Shown here: positions 1 to 6,160 of the stretch, in pieces
How positions within the stretch are numbered: position 1 is the stretch's first letter
Layout of the letters: each line of letters begins with the position of its first letter
NCBI GenBank assembly: GCA_026645635.1
Contig: JAPKMV010000225.1
Location: 1-6,160, forward strand
DNA length: 6,160 nucleotides
Direction: 5' to 3'
From: Caldilineaceae bacterium
GTDB lineage: Bacteria; Chloroflexota; Anaerolineae; Caldilineales; Caldilineaceae
Made by a program: the position numbers and the translations under genes
Notes under the pieces: model-generated
The model's database searches: none
What the model was told of the DNA's origin: nothing
What the model saw: only the letters and a program-made list of their open reading frames with translations

Positions 1-89
1 GCCTCCAGCACAGCCTGCGCCGCGGGCACCACCTCCTGCCCCACACCGTCGCCGGGAATCAGAGCAATGCGGAATGTTCGTTCAGTCAT
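1..89 (-). CDS. Homoisocitrate/isocitrate/3-isopropylmalate dehydrogenase family, N-terminal fragment
   Basis: Only the first 29 codons are present; the gene continues past the left edge. The start is ATG at 87-89 and the protein opens [18 protein letters not shown], followed by EVVPAA. The hydrophobic strand plus IPGDGVGxEVVPAA is the N-terminal signature of the beta-decarboxylating dehydrogenases (isocitrate, isopropylmalate, homoisocitrate and tartrate dehydrogenases), where it forms part of the NAD(P)-binding site. The fragment cannot separate these members. Because homocitrate synthase and a LeuC/LeuD-type hydratase pair lie upstream on the same strand, homoisocitrate dehydrogenase (homoisocitrate to 2-oxoadipate, AAA lysine pathway) is the best guess. 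The nearest purine-rich ribosome site is GGAG at 101-104, 11 nt before the start, which is rather far. The gene is separated from the exporter by a 122-nt repeat-filled gap. Confidence 0.8.
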   Translation of the reverse strand, partial: MTERTFRIALIPGDGVGQEVVPAAQAVLE

Positions 90-111
90 AAGGTCTGTTT
101 CTCCAATCAGA

Positions 112-212
112 AGGGATTAGGAGATTAGGAGATTAAGAGATTAGGAGATTGAGAGATTTCTGGCGCAGGCAAATCTCTTAATCTCCCAATCTCCTAATCT
201 CCAATCTCCTCC
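112..212. repeat. Inverted array, agattagg family (8-nt period)
   Basis: This palindromic element fills the gap between the dehydrogenase and exporter genes. The left arm (about 114-159) is a run of 8-nt units of the form agattagg/agattgag. The right arm (171-212) is the same unit inverted (aatctcct, aatctccc). They are separated by an 11-nt loop, ctggcgcaggc. The arms could fold into a long imperfect hairpin in either strand. The right arm ends exactly at the stop codon of the exporter gene. The same family occurs inside the large-subunit gene (2663-2764) and as a one-sided array at 2118-2160. There is no U-tract after the stem, so it is not a classical intrinsic terminator. Confidence 0.85.
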
Positions 213-841
213 TACACCCACCCAAACCCGCGCAATATCGCCAGCACGCCAAACGCAACGATCACCCCGCCGGCGATCCGGTTGATCCAGTGCAGAACCG
301 GCTGCGTGACGAAGCCACGCAGCAGCGAGACGCCGAAGGAGAGCAGCAACCACCACGCCGCCGAACCGCTGAAGACGCCGGCCACGAGCAGCAGCGCAGC
401 CAGCGTATCGCCGCTGCTCGTGACGAGACCCGCGCCGGCGAAGATGGCGATAAAGGCCAGGATCGTCATAGGGTTGGTTAGCGTCAGTGCCAGCGTCGTG
501 CTGTAGGCGCCGAACAGGCCGCGGCTCTCCACCGCAGCAGCGTGGTCTGCCGGCGCTGCGGTGACCGTGCGCACGCCGAGGTAGCAGAGAAAGAGGCCGC
601 CGGCCAACCCCAGCCACATCTGCTGCTCCACCAGAAACGCGGTGAGCAGGCTCAGCCCAAAGGCGGCGATGGCGCCGTAGATCGCATCCGCCGTGGCCGC
701 GCCCAGCCCAGAAAGCAGCCCAACCAGCCGCCCCTGGTTCAGCGTGCGCTGAATGCAGAGCAGGCCAATCGGCCCGACCGGCGCGGCGATGGCGAAACCG
801 AGGACGAGACCGCGGACGAATAGATCGAGTTGTGTGTTCAT
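212..841 (-). CDS. LysE/RhtB-family amino-acid exporter
   Basis: A 209-residue, very hydrophobic membrane protein of the usual LysE-superfamily length. It shows the family N-terminus: a first membrane segment (about 8-30) containing APVGP (20-24) followed by IGLLCIQRTL, then GLLSGLGAATADAIYG (41-56) as the start of the second segment. Further segments lie at about 60-92, 113-140, 147-172 and 186-205. NP at 123-124 and NRIAGG at 187-192 are also typical. The family exports lysine/arginine, leucine, threonine, homoserine or related amino acids by proton-coupled transport; the sequence does not fix the substrate. Its place among AAA-pathway genes suggests lysine or an intermediate (inference). 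The start chosen is ATG at 839-841 with GGTGA 4 nt upstream. The frame stays open further upstream but that extension runs through a repeat and antisense to the neighbouring Nudix gene, so it was not used. The stop abuts a repeat array. Confidence 0.9.
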   Translation of the reverse strand: MNTQLDLFVRGLVLGFAIAAPVGPIGLLCIQRTLNQGRLVGLLSGLGAATADAIYGAIAAFGLSLLTAFLVEQQMWLGLAGGLFLCYLGVRTVTAAPADHAAAVESRGLFGAYSTTLALTLTNPMTILAFIAIFAGAGLVTSSGDTLAALLLVAGVFSGSAAWWLLLSFGVSLLRGFVTQPVLHWINRIAGGVIVAFGVLAILRGFGWV

Positions 842-859
842 CGTGTCACCGGTGTACTG

Positions 860-932
860 GTTGGGGTCTTGGGGTTGTAGGGTCTTAGGGGGTTCAAGAC
901 CCCAAAACCCTAACAAACTCACCAAACCCCAA
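860..932. repeat. Inverted array, ttggggtc family (8-nt period)
   Basis: The left arm (861-894) consists of 8-nt units such as ttggggtc, ttggggtt, gtagggtc and ttaggggg. The right arm (896-932) is the inverse (aagacccc, aaaaccct, ccaaacccc). A perfect core pairing is GGGTCTT at 880-886 with AAGACCC at 896-902. The array fills the exporter-Nudix gap and its outer part (919-932) encodes the last residues and stop of the Nudix protein. It is a different unit from the agattagg family but has the same architecture and period. Confidence 0.75.
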
Positions 933-1389
933 AATAGACCCGCTCCCGCCGCAGATACTCCGCCACGCGCCGCCGGCAGGCGCGGGCGAGATCGGGTGGC
1001 AGCTTGTTCAGCGCAAAGAACGCCTTGCCCATGATCTCCCATTTGTCGGTGGCCGGCGCCAGGTCGAACTCCTCCGCCACGAAGACGGCGATGTGGTCGC
1101 TGCGTTTGCGATGGTTCATCAGGTAGACGCCCAGCAGCCACGGTTCCCCGCGCACGATGGCGCCGGTCTCCTCGTAGGCTTCGCGTTTGGCCGCCTCCAC
1201 CAGCGTCTCCCCGGTCTTCAGGCCGCCGCCGGGAAAGTACCAGCAGGGCAGATAGGAGTGGTAGACGAGCAGCACGCGGTCGCCGTCCACCAGCAGGATA
1301 CGCACGGCCGGCGCCACCGGCGCCAGCGTTGCGCGCATCGCGTCGTAGCCAAGATGCGCCAGCCCGAGCACGGCCCGTTGCAGCTTCAT
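919..1389 (-). CDS. Nudix hydrolase
   Basis: A 156-residue protein with a complete Nudix box, G55-x5-E61-x7-R69-E70-x2-E73-E74-x-G76, the Mg2+-binding helix that hydrolyses nucleoside diphosphates linked to another moiety. It is preceded by the usual strand and YFPGGG turn (51-56). An N-terminal amphipathic stretch ([19 protein letters not shown]) precedes the fold. The substrate cannot be read from the sequence. The start ATG (1387-1389) overlaps the TGA of the small-subunit gene by 4 nt (ATGA), and I see no convincing ribosome site of its own, so translation is probably coupled to lysU. The C-terminus (VYFGVW) is encoded by the adjoining ttggggt repeat, so the original stop may have been replaced. 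Its link to lysine synthesis is only positional. Confidence 0.88.
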   Translation of the reverse strand: MKLQRAVLGLAHLGYDAMRATLAPVAPAVRILLVDGDRVLLVYHSYLPCWYFPGGGLKTGETLVEAAKREAYEETGAIVRGEPWLLGVYLMNHRKRSDHIAVFVAEEFDLAPATDKWEIMGKAFFALNKLPPDLARACRRRVAEYLRRERVYFGVW

Positions 1390-1880
1390 GGCGTGGCCAG
1401 CCGCGCTTTCACGTACTCCACCAGCCCGCCCGCGGCCACGATGCCCATCACGCTCGCGCTCAGCGGCGGGAAAGCGAACTCGCCCGCGGCGCAGGCGATC
1501 ACGTGGCGTTCGGTGTCGATGGCCACCCGCTCCCCCTGTTGGATCGCCTGGGCGGCGGCCGGGCAGACGATGGCCAGCAGCCCGTTGTTGAGCGCGTTGC
1601 GGTAGAAGATGCGGCTGATGCTCTCGGCGATCACCGCGCCGACGCCGTTGTAGACCAGGCAGGTGGCGGCCTGCTCGCGGCTCGACCCGCAGCCGAAGTT
1701 GCGCCCGCCCACGATCACGTCACCCGGCTGCACCGCGGCGGCAAAGGTTGGGTCGAGATCTTCCAGCGCGTGGCGTGCGATCTCGGCGCGTTCGGTAATT
1801 GTATACGTGTATTTGCCCGGAAAGATGACGTCGGTGTTGACGTTGTCGCCGTATTTCCAGGCTCGTCCAGTGATGTGCAT
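1386..1880 (-). CDS. lysU: Homoaconitase / isopropylmalate isomerase small subunit (LeuD/LysU type)
   Basis: A 164-residue swivel-domain subunit, the usual length for LeuD/LysU proteins. Family signatures are [17 protein letters not shown] (8-24) near the N-terminus, [15 protein letters not shown] (about 58-72) as the conserved GxGSSRE substrate-carboxylate-binding loop, and [16 protein letters not shown] as the following helix/strand. It pairs with the [4Fe-4S] large subunit to isomerise homocitrate via homoaconitate to homoisocitrate (or 2- to 3-isopropylmalate). The substrate-selecting loop follows GKY (residues 22-24) and reads TYTI. I cannot assign specificity from it alone, so the homoaconitase call rests on the neighbouring homocitrate synthase. 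The start is ATG at 1878-1880 with a weak AGAGAG upstream. It lies 263 nt downstream of the large-subunit gene and its TGA overlaps the Nudix start. Confidence 0.85.
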   Translation of the reverse strand: MHITGRAWKYGDNVNTDVIFPGKYTYTITERAEIARHALEDLDPTFAAAVQPGDVIVGGRNFGCGSSREQAATCLVYNGVGAVIAESISRIFYRNALNNGLLAIVCPAAAQAIQQGERVAIDTERHVIACAAGEFAFPPLSASVMGIVAAGGLVEYVKARLATP

Positions 1881-1922
1881 GATTCGACTCTCTGTAACGT
1901 GATGCCGCAGTCTATCGATTGA

Positions 1923-1979
1923 GTCACGAATTGCACGAATTTGGACGAATCATTCGTCAGAATTCGTGTCATTCGTGAC
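1923..1979. repeat. Inverted repeat, cacgaatt family, copy 1
   Basis: A near-perfect palindrome with 28-nt arms (1923-1950 and 1952-1979) differing at about 4 positions. Each arm is made of three cacgaat-type units spaced 9-10 nt apart, beginning gtcacgaat and ending attcgtgac. It could form a tight hairpin in the transcript between the large- and small-subunit genes. A second copy follows about 100 nt downstream, with the same right-hand flank ctggtttgac. Confidence 0.85.
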
Positions 1980-2025
1980 TGGTTTGACTATGCCAGTCCG
2001 CCATTGATGCCGGTCGTAATACTTG

Positions 2026-2092
2026 GTCACGAATTGCACGAATTTGAACGAATGATTCGTCGCCATTCGTCAGAATTCGTGTCATTCGTGGC
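2026..2092. repeat. Inverted repeat, cacgaatt family, copy 2
   Basis: Second copy of the element at 1923-1979. The left arm is 2026-2053 and the right arm about 2065-2092, with an 11-nt loop absent from copy 1 that itself contains an extra attcgt unit. The right flank again reads ctggtttgac, so the repeated unit extends beyond the palindrome. The two copies together occupy most of the 263-nt gap between the two hydratase subunit genes. I see no promoter or ORF in this gap. Confidence 0.82.
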
Positions 2093-2117
2093 TGGTTTGA
2101 CCAGACCAATCCGCGAA

Positions 2118-2143
2118 TCCCATAATCTCTCAATCTCCAATCT

Positions 2144-2160
<17 letters not shown>
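2118..2160. repeat. One-sided aatctcc array at the 3' end of the large-subunit gene
   Basis: A run of aatctct/aatctcc units (plus strand) without an opposing arm, of the same family as 112-212 and 2663-2764. It overlaps the last codons and the TAG stop (2144-2146) of the large-subunit gene, so the protein's terminal EIGE comes from repeat sequence. It looks like half of a hairpin element or a remnant of one. Confidence 0.7.
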
Positions 2161-3478
<1,318 letters not shown>

Positions 3479-3509
3479 CAAGCGATCTCGATTCTTCGGG
3501 CAAGTTGGG

Positions 3510-3603
3510 ATAGACCGCGGATTAGGCGGATGCAGCGGATTCTCGCGGATAAATTCAAAGAAATCCGCGAAAATCTGCCTAATCCGCCAAATCCGCGGTC
3601 TAT
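3510..3603. repeat. 94-nt hairpin element, gcggatt family
   Basis: Two 41-nt arms (3510-3550 and 3563-3603) match at about 35 of 41 positions and are separated by the 12-nt loop aaattcaaagaa. The ends are a perfect 13-bp inverted repeat, ATAGACCGCGGAT (3510-3522) with ATCCGCGGTCTAT (3591-3603). Inside, gcggat recurs every 9-10 nt. It fills nearly all of the gap between the Nudix gene and the large-subunit gene. On the minus strand the stem is not followed by a T-tract, so termination is not its obvious role. Confidence 0.9.
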
Positions 3604-3616
3604 CTGATCTCGCCGT

Positions 3617-4192
3617 TCACAGATCCCCGTTCAACAGCAGATACGCCACTGCTGCGACGACGACGCGGTCTTTGATCTCGCCGCTGCGCACGGCCTCTTT
3701 GAGCCAGGCGGGCGTGACCCAGTGCAGGGTGACGAATTCCGAGTGCTCGCGGGCGTGCGCACCCACCTGCACCAGGCCGCGCACGTGCAGCGTGTGGCTG
3801 ATCGCTGTGCCCATGGCCGGGTTGTCCCAGACCGCACCCAGGTAGCGCACAGTGTCGGGCGTGACCGCCGCCGGCGCGTACCCGGTTTCTTCCAACAGCT
3901 CGCGCAGCCCGGCTGCTTGCAGGTCTTCGCCGGGTGCGGCCAGCCCGCCAGGCATCTGCCAGATCACCTCGCCCACGCCGTGCCGGTATTCGCGCTCTAG
4001 CAGGATGTTGCCGGCAGCGTCGAAGCCGATCACGCCAACGCCGACGCCCGCCGGCTCGACGCGGGTGTAGGCATAGGGCGCGCCTGTGGGCAGCCGCACG
4101 GTGTCCACCGCCACCGTCAGCCAGCGCCCGCGGTAGGCGATCTCGGTGGCTTCCGTCGTCCAATGCGCGGGATCTTGCGCCAGTTCACTCAC
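3617..4192 (-). CDS. Nudix hydrolase, ADP-ribose-pyrophosphatase-like
   Basis: A 191-residue protein with a full Nudix box: G83-x5-E89-x7-R97-E98-x2-E101-E102-x-G104, set in [11 protein letters not shown] and RELLEETGY. The N-terminal strand layout ([17 protein letters not shown], then [16 protein letters not shown] and [21 protein letters not shown]) resembles the NudF/ADP-ribose pyrophosphatase branch, which hydrolyses nucleotide sugars such as ADP-ribose; the exact substrate is not provable here. I chose the GTG at 4190-4192 as start because AAGGGAG sits 5 nt upstream (4198-4204). A TTG six codons earlier (4208-4210) is in frame but would overlap that ribosome site. The gene lies between homocitrate synthase and the hydratase large subunit, with a hairpin repeat just after its stop. 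Its pathway role is unknown; it may be a housecleaning enzyme carried in the operon. Confidence 0.88.
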   Translation of the reverse strand: MSELAQDPAHWTTEATEIAYRGRWLTVAVDTVRLPTGAPYAYTRVEPAGVGVGVIGFDAAGNILLEREYRHGVGEVIWQMPGGLAAPGEDLQAAGLRELLEETGYAPAAVTPDTVRYLGAVWDNPAMGTAISHTLHVRGLVQVGAHAREHSEFVTLHWVTPAWLKEAVRSGEIKDRVVVAAVAYLLLNGDL

Positions 4193-4197
4193 GGCAT

Positions 4198-4204
4198 CTC
4201 CCTT
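4198..4204 (-). promoter_or_regulatory. Ribosome binding site deciding the Nudix GTG start
   Basis: AAGGGAG on the minus strand, 5 nt before GTG at 4190-4192. It is the stronger of the clear Shine-Dalgarno matches in the downstream part of the cluster and favours the GTG over the in-frame TTG at 4210. Confidence 0.7.
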
Positions 4205-4273
4205 CGACAAAACTCATTCCAGGCTGAACGCGCCCCTACAAACCGCAGCAATGGTCTCACGCAAAGTGAAACA

Positions 4274-4287
4274 GGCGGCGCGCCGCC
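4274..4287. repeat. Perfect 14-nt palindrome ggcggcgcgccgcc
   Basis: A loopless 7+7 inverted repeat in the gap between homocitrate synthase and the Nudix gene. Nearby, CGCTGC at 4317-4322 can pair with GCAGCG at 4338-4343. There is no T-tract in either direction, so neither is a good intrinsic terminator. An operator role is possible but there is no direct evidence for one. Confidence 0.4.
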
Positions 4288-4372
4288 ATCTAGCCGTATA
4301 GAAAGCTGCAATTTTCGCTGCAAGCAATTCTCGCTTCGCAGCGGAAGTTTCTACTTTCTTGGTAGCCGCCAA

Positions 4373-4457
4373 AACGCAGAGACTTGGTGTCGCAGAGGAA
4401 ATCCACTTTGGCCTGCATCTGCCGTGAATTCCCTTTGCGCCTTTGCGTCTTTGCGTG
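4373..4457. repeat. Inverted array, acgcagag/cgcaaag family
   Basis: The left part (4373-4399) carries acgcagag and cgcagagg units. The right part (4431-4457) carries the inverse tttgcgcc, tttgcgtc and tttgcgtg at an exact 8-nt period. It lies just past the stop of homocitrate synthase and is related to the array at 6069-6160. The rest of the 279-nt gap (4193-4471) holds short palindromes but no ORF or promoter that I would defend. Confidence 0.75.
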
Positions 4458-4471
4458 AGCCAAACGGCCCG

Positions 4472-5647
4472 CTACGCGCCGACGCGCTCCATCTCTTCGA
4501 TCACCGCCGTGTCCACCAGCGCGCTGTGATACTCGCGCAGGAGAAAATCCACGTCGTCCAGGGTTATGCGCTTCTGGTCGGCCAGGGATTTGATCTGCGC
4601 GGTGACATGTTTGACGACGTCGTCGCTCAGGTTGAGCTGCAACTGCTCGGCGCGCTCCTTGATCGCGTTCCAGCCGGTCAGCCGGTGCGCAACGTGGATG
4701 TAGCGGCTCAGCCCGAAGTCGGCCGGGTCGAGAATCTCGTAGGTGCTCGGATTGTTGAGGATCGCCTTGGCGTGGATGCCGGCCTTGTGGGTGAAAGCGG
4801 TGAAGCCGGTGATGTAGTTGTTGAAGGGCACGTCCACGTCGACCAGGCTGGCCACGTAGTTGTCGATCTCGCGCAGCAGCGGCAGGTTGTACTTGGCGCG
4901 CACCGCGGCCGGGTCGTGGGCATACATGCGCGCCACCAGCCCGCCCAGCGACGTGATCCCGTTGCGTTCGCCGATGCCCAGCACGGAGGTGTCCACGTGG
5001 GTCGCGCCGGCCTCCAGCGCGCAGAAGGCATTGGCCACGGCGCAGCCGGTGTCGTTGTGGCCGTGGAACTCGATGTCGCAGTGGACGATCCCGCGCAGCG
5101 TCTTGACCAGGTCGTACACCTGGCGCGGGTTGGCCACGCCCACGGTGTCGGCGATGCCCACGCGGTTGACGCCGATCTTGTCCACCGCGCGGTAGATCGT
5201 CAGCAGGTCCACCAGGTCGCTGCGGAAGCTGTCCTCCGAGCTGAAGCGCACCTCCAGCCCCTGGCTCTTGATGAACTCGATCACCTGGCGGGCGGAGTCG
5301 ATGATGTAGGGGATGTCCTTGCCGTGGGAGAACTCGCGCAGATAGCTGCTCGTGCCGAAGACCACGTCGATGCCGTCCGCGCCGGTGTCGATGGCCAGCT
5401 TGGCGTCGTCCATGTGGCAGCGCACGTGGGTGAGAATTTTCGTCTTCAAGCCCAGGCCGGCGATGCGCTCCAGGTCGGCGCGGCTCTGCGGGCTGGCGGC
5501 CGGCGAGGTCAGCTCGATGTACTCCACGCCGAACGCGTCGAGCAGACGGGCGATCTCCACCTTCTGGTCGGAGGAGAAGAAGGCGTTGGCGAACTGCTCG
5601 CCCTCGCGCAGGGTGGATTCGATAATGGCAAAACGGTCGAGACTCAT
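4472..5647 (-). CDS. Homocitrate synthase (Lys20/LysS type)
   Basis: A 391-residue TIM-barrel acyltransferase that condenses acetyl-CoA with 2-oxoglutarate to homocitrate, the first committed step of AAA lysine synthesis. The opening [15 protein letters not shown] (10-24) contains the catalytic Arg14 and metal ligand Glu15. [13 protein letters not shown] (71-83), [16 protein letters not shown] (134-149), the metal-binding H195-x-H197 in [18 protein letters not shown] (224-232) and [12 protein letters not shown] (285-296) follow in the family order. The [22 protein letters not shown] and TYEILDP stretches recall fungal Lys20/Lys21 and Thermus homocitrate synthase more than isopropylmalate synthase or NifV (comparison from memory). 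Length matches; no LeuA-type regulatory domain is present. In this family lysine inhibits by binding at the 2-oxoglutarate site. The start is ATG 5645-5647 with AAGGAG 7 nt upstream. It is the first gene of the group, after a 340-nt leader with a terminator. Confidence 0.93.
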   Translation of the reverse strand: MSLDRFAIIESTLREGEQFANAFFSSDQKVEIARLLDAFGVEYIELTSPAASPQSRADLERIAGLGLKTKILTHVRCHMDDAKLAIDTGADGIDVVFGTSSYLREFSHGKDIPYIIDSARQVIEFIKSQGLEVRFSSEDSFRSDLVDLLTIYRAVDKIGVNRVGIADTVGVANPRQVYDLVKTLRGIVHCDIEFHGHNDTGCAVANAFCALEAGATHVDTSVLGIGERNGITSLGGLVARMYAHDPAAVRAKYNLPLLREIDNYVASLVDVDVPFNNYITGFTAFTHKAGIHAKAILNNPSTYEILDPADFGLSRYIHVAHRLTGWNAIKERAEQLQLNLSDDVVKHVTAQIKSLADQKRITLDDVDFLLREYHSALVDTAVIEEMERVGA

Positions 5648-5654
5648 GCGGACG

Positions 5655-5660
5655 CTCCTT
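5655..5660 (-). promoter_or_regulatory. Ribosome binding site of homocitrate synthase
   Basis: AAGGAG on the minus strand, 7 nt before ATG 5645-5647. This is the best Shine-Dalgarno sequence in the window and fixes the start. Confidence 0.85.
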
Positions 5661-5697
5661 GATCGGCAAGCACCAACTCACAACTTGATTTCAAGCA

Positions 5698-5803
5698 CTA
5701 CACAGAGGAAGCGGAGAAGTCACAGAGATCACAGAGAGAACGCAGAGAACTGCGCTGTTATCTCGCTGTGAACTCCGTGCAAACCTCTGTGCCCTCTGTG
5801 TAG
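5698..5803. repeat. Inverted element, cacagag family, with 11-bp perfect terminal repeats
   Basis: The ends are CTACACAGAGG (5698-5708) and CCTCTGTGTAG (5793-5803), an exact inverted pair. Between them cacagag and cgcagag units recur at roughly 9-10-nt spacing on the left and their inverse on the right. The element lies between the terminator and the ribosome site of homocitrate synthase, so it would be part of any read-through leader transcript. Confidence 0.85.
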
Positions 5804-5808
5804 CAGAC

Positions 5809-5847
5809 AAATAAAAAACCGGCTCATCCGTCGTGGATGGCCGGTTT
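5809..5847 (-). terminator. Intrinsic terminator upstream of homocitrate synthase
   Basis: Read on the minus strand, AAACCGGC (5840-5847) pairs with GCCGGTTT (5816-5823) and CATCC (5835-5839) with GGATG (5825-5829). This gives a 13-bp stem with one bulged base and a 5-nt loop (5830-5834). It is followed directly by TTTTTTATTT, partly overlapping the stem base. This is the only classical rho-independent terminator in the window. No gene that ends at this point is seen to its right, so it terminates either a short leader/small RNA or acts as an attenuator for the lysine genes. Confidence 0.85.
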
Positions 5848-5989
5848 CGGTTTCGTCGCTGAACCCGAGCAAGCGTGCATCACCAGACGGTTTGGTCCGG
5901 AATCGGCTTCTTGCTCTGCTTATTGACAACGGTCTGGGCAAACATTTTGTCGTTCAGTCCATTCCTTGCGCACAACCTATCGCTTGAAT
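5813..5989 (-). ncRNA. Candidate attenuator leader or small RNA
   Basis: The span between a likely transcription start (about 5989) and the intrinsic terminator would give an RNA of roughly 177 nt. It contains two pairings: CCAGAC (5932-5937) with GTCTGG (5883-5888), and GAGCAAG (5910-5916) with CTTGCTC (5867-5873). The second crosses the first, so they are alternatives or form a pseudoknot. I do not recognise a lysine riboswitch, T-box, 6S RNA, SRP RNA or tmRNA in it. I cannot fold it here. A protein-mediated or peptide-mediated attenuator is possible. Confidence 0.35.
5880..5945 (-). CDS. Possible 21-residue leader peptide with three Lys codons
   Basis: ATG at 5943-5945 to TGA at 5880-5882, beginning MFAQTVVNKQSKKPIPDQ and ending TVW. 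Three of 21 residues are lysine (9, 12, 13), and two of these codons lie in or next to the GAGCAAG segment that can pair downstream. The position, between the promoter and the terminator of a lysine-synthesis operon, is what a classical leader peptide would have. Against it, there is no good ribosome site (AAGGA is 17 nt upstream) and three lysines in 21 is not a striking run. Treat it as a hypothesis. Confidence 0.25.
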   Translation of the reverse strand: MFAQTVVNKQSKKPIPDQTVW

Positions 5990-5995
5990 GCGGGG

Positions 5996-6024
5996 ATGCT
6001 ACCCGATTGGCGACGGTGTGTCAA
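5996..6024 (-). promoter_or_regulatory. Sigma70-like promoter for the homocitrate synthase leader
   Basis: On the minus strand TTGACA (6019-6024, perfect -35) is separated by exactly 17 nt from TAGCAT (5996-6001, 4 of 6 match to the -10 consensus). A start near 5989 would give a leader of about 340 nt to the homocitrate synthase ATG, with an intrinsic terminator on the way. I found no comparable match in the other gaps. Confidence 0.6.
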
Positions 6025-6068
6025 ATCCGCTGGGCGGCTTCGGCGACAACGCGCCGCTTTCTCGCTCC

Positions 6069-6160
6069 GTCTCTGCGTCAAAAGGACCTTGACCAGCAAT
6101 CTCTCAGAGGCTGTTCGAAAAGCCACCCACTTCAACGCAGAGACGCAAAGATGCAGAGAA
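6069..6160. repeat. Inverted array, acgcagag family, cut by the right edge
   Basis: GTCTCTGCGT (6069-6078) and ACGCAGAGAC (6135-6144) are a perfect 10-bp inverted pair. The right arm continues with acgcaaag and atgcagag units at an 8-nt period and runs off the window. Between them lies a small inverted repeat, ggct-gttcgaaa-agcc (6111-6126). It is related to the array at 4373-4457. No gene is supported in 5990-6160. Confidence 0.65.

Noticed and set aside
112..212. CRISPR array
   Set aside because: The units are 8 nt, contiguous and degenerate, with an inverted second half; there are no 20-40-nt repeats separated by unique spacers.
842..1141. N-terminal extension of the exporter by 100 codons
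   Set aside because: It crosses the ttggggt array and the Nudix coding region in another frame; the LysE family starts at the ATG at 841, which also has a ribosome site.
4193..4210. TTG at 4208-4210 as start of the ADP-ribose-type Nudix
   Set aside because: It would place the AAGGGAG ribosome site inside the coding sequence; the GTG at 4192 is 5 nt downstream of that site.
4163..5662. Long plus-strand open frame of about 499 codons opposite homocitrate synthase
   Set aside because: It is the mirror of a strongly recognisable enzyme in high-GC DNA; its translation is low-complexity (V/H/D/Q/A-rich) with no family motif, and it also spans intergenic repeats.
5729..5941. 70-codon minus-strand open frame rich in Arg and Ser
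   Set aside because: It runs through the terminator hairpin and the cacagag element in a frame with no homology that I recognise; the terminator argues against translation across it.
5813..5989. Lysine riboswitch or T-box
   Set aside because: The conserved core sequences of these classes as I know them are not visible; a covariance-model search would settle it.
5890..6160. Plus-strand open frame running to the right edge with a hydrophobic stretch
   Set aside because: No credible start codon or ribosome site, it passes through a repeat array, and it opposes the promoter and leader on the minus strand.

Overview
This is a compact, GC-rich bacterial window in which every supported gene lies on the minus strand. 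Read in the transcribed direction (right to left) it encodes homocitrate synthase, a Nudix hydrolase, the large and small subunits of a homoaconitase/isopropylmalate-isomerase family enzyme, a second Nudix hydrolase, a LysE-family exporter, and the first 29 codons of a decarboxylating dehydrogenase of the isocitrate/isopropylmalate/homoisocitrate family. Together the enzymes give the 2-oxoglutarate to 2-oxoadipate half of the alpha-aminoadipate (AAA) lysine route. A lysine-type exporter inside the group fits that reading. The LysW-dependent second half of the pathway (lysW, X, Z, Y, J, K) is not in the window.

The host is probably a bacterium of the Chloroflexota type (Anaerolineae/Caldilineae-like). 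This is inference from gene content, AAA-type enzymes and, from memory, the style of intergenic repeats. Another phylum that uses the AAA route cannot be excluded.

Layout: 1-89 dehydrogenase start; 90-211 repeat-filled gap; 212-841 LysE exporter; 842-918 repeat-filled gap; 919-1389 Nudix hydrolase overlapping lysU by 4 nt (ATGA); 1386-1880 small subunit; 1881-2143 gap with two copies of one palindrome plus half of another; 2144-3478 large subunit carrying a 102-bp in-frame repeat insertion; 3479-3616 gap filled by a 94-nt hairpin; 3617-4192 ADP-ribose-pyrophosphatase-like Nudix; 4193-4471 gap with another inverted array; 4472-5647 homocitrate synthase; 5648-6160 a gene-free upstream region with a good sigma70-like promoter, a short ORF with three Lys codons, a textbook intrinsic terminator and two more inverted arrays.

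The two points that most deserve a second look are the following. (1) Every gap longer than 70 nt contains an inverted array of a short unit with a period of about 8-10 nt, and one of these (the agattgag family) sits in frame inside the large-subunit gene and is translated. (2) The leader of homocitrate synthase has the layout of a transcription attenuator: promoter, Lys-containing mini-ORF, alternative pairings, intrinsic terminator, structural gene.
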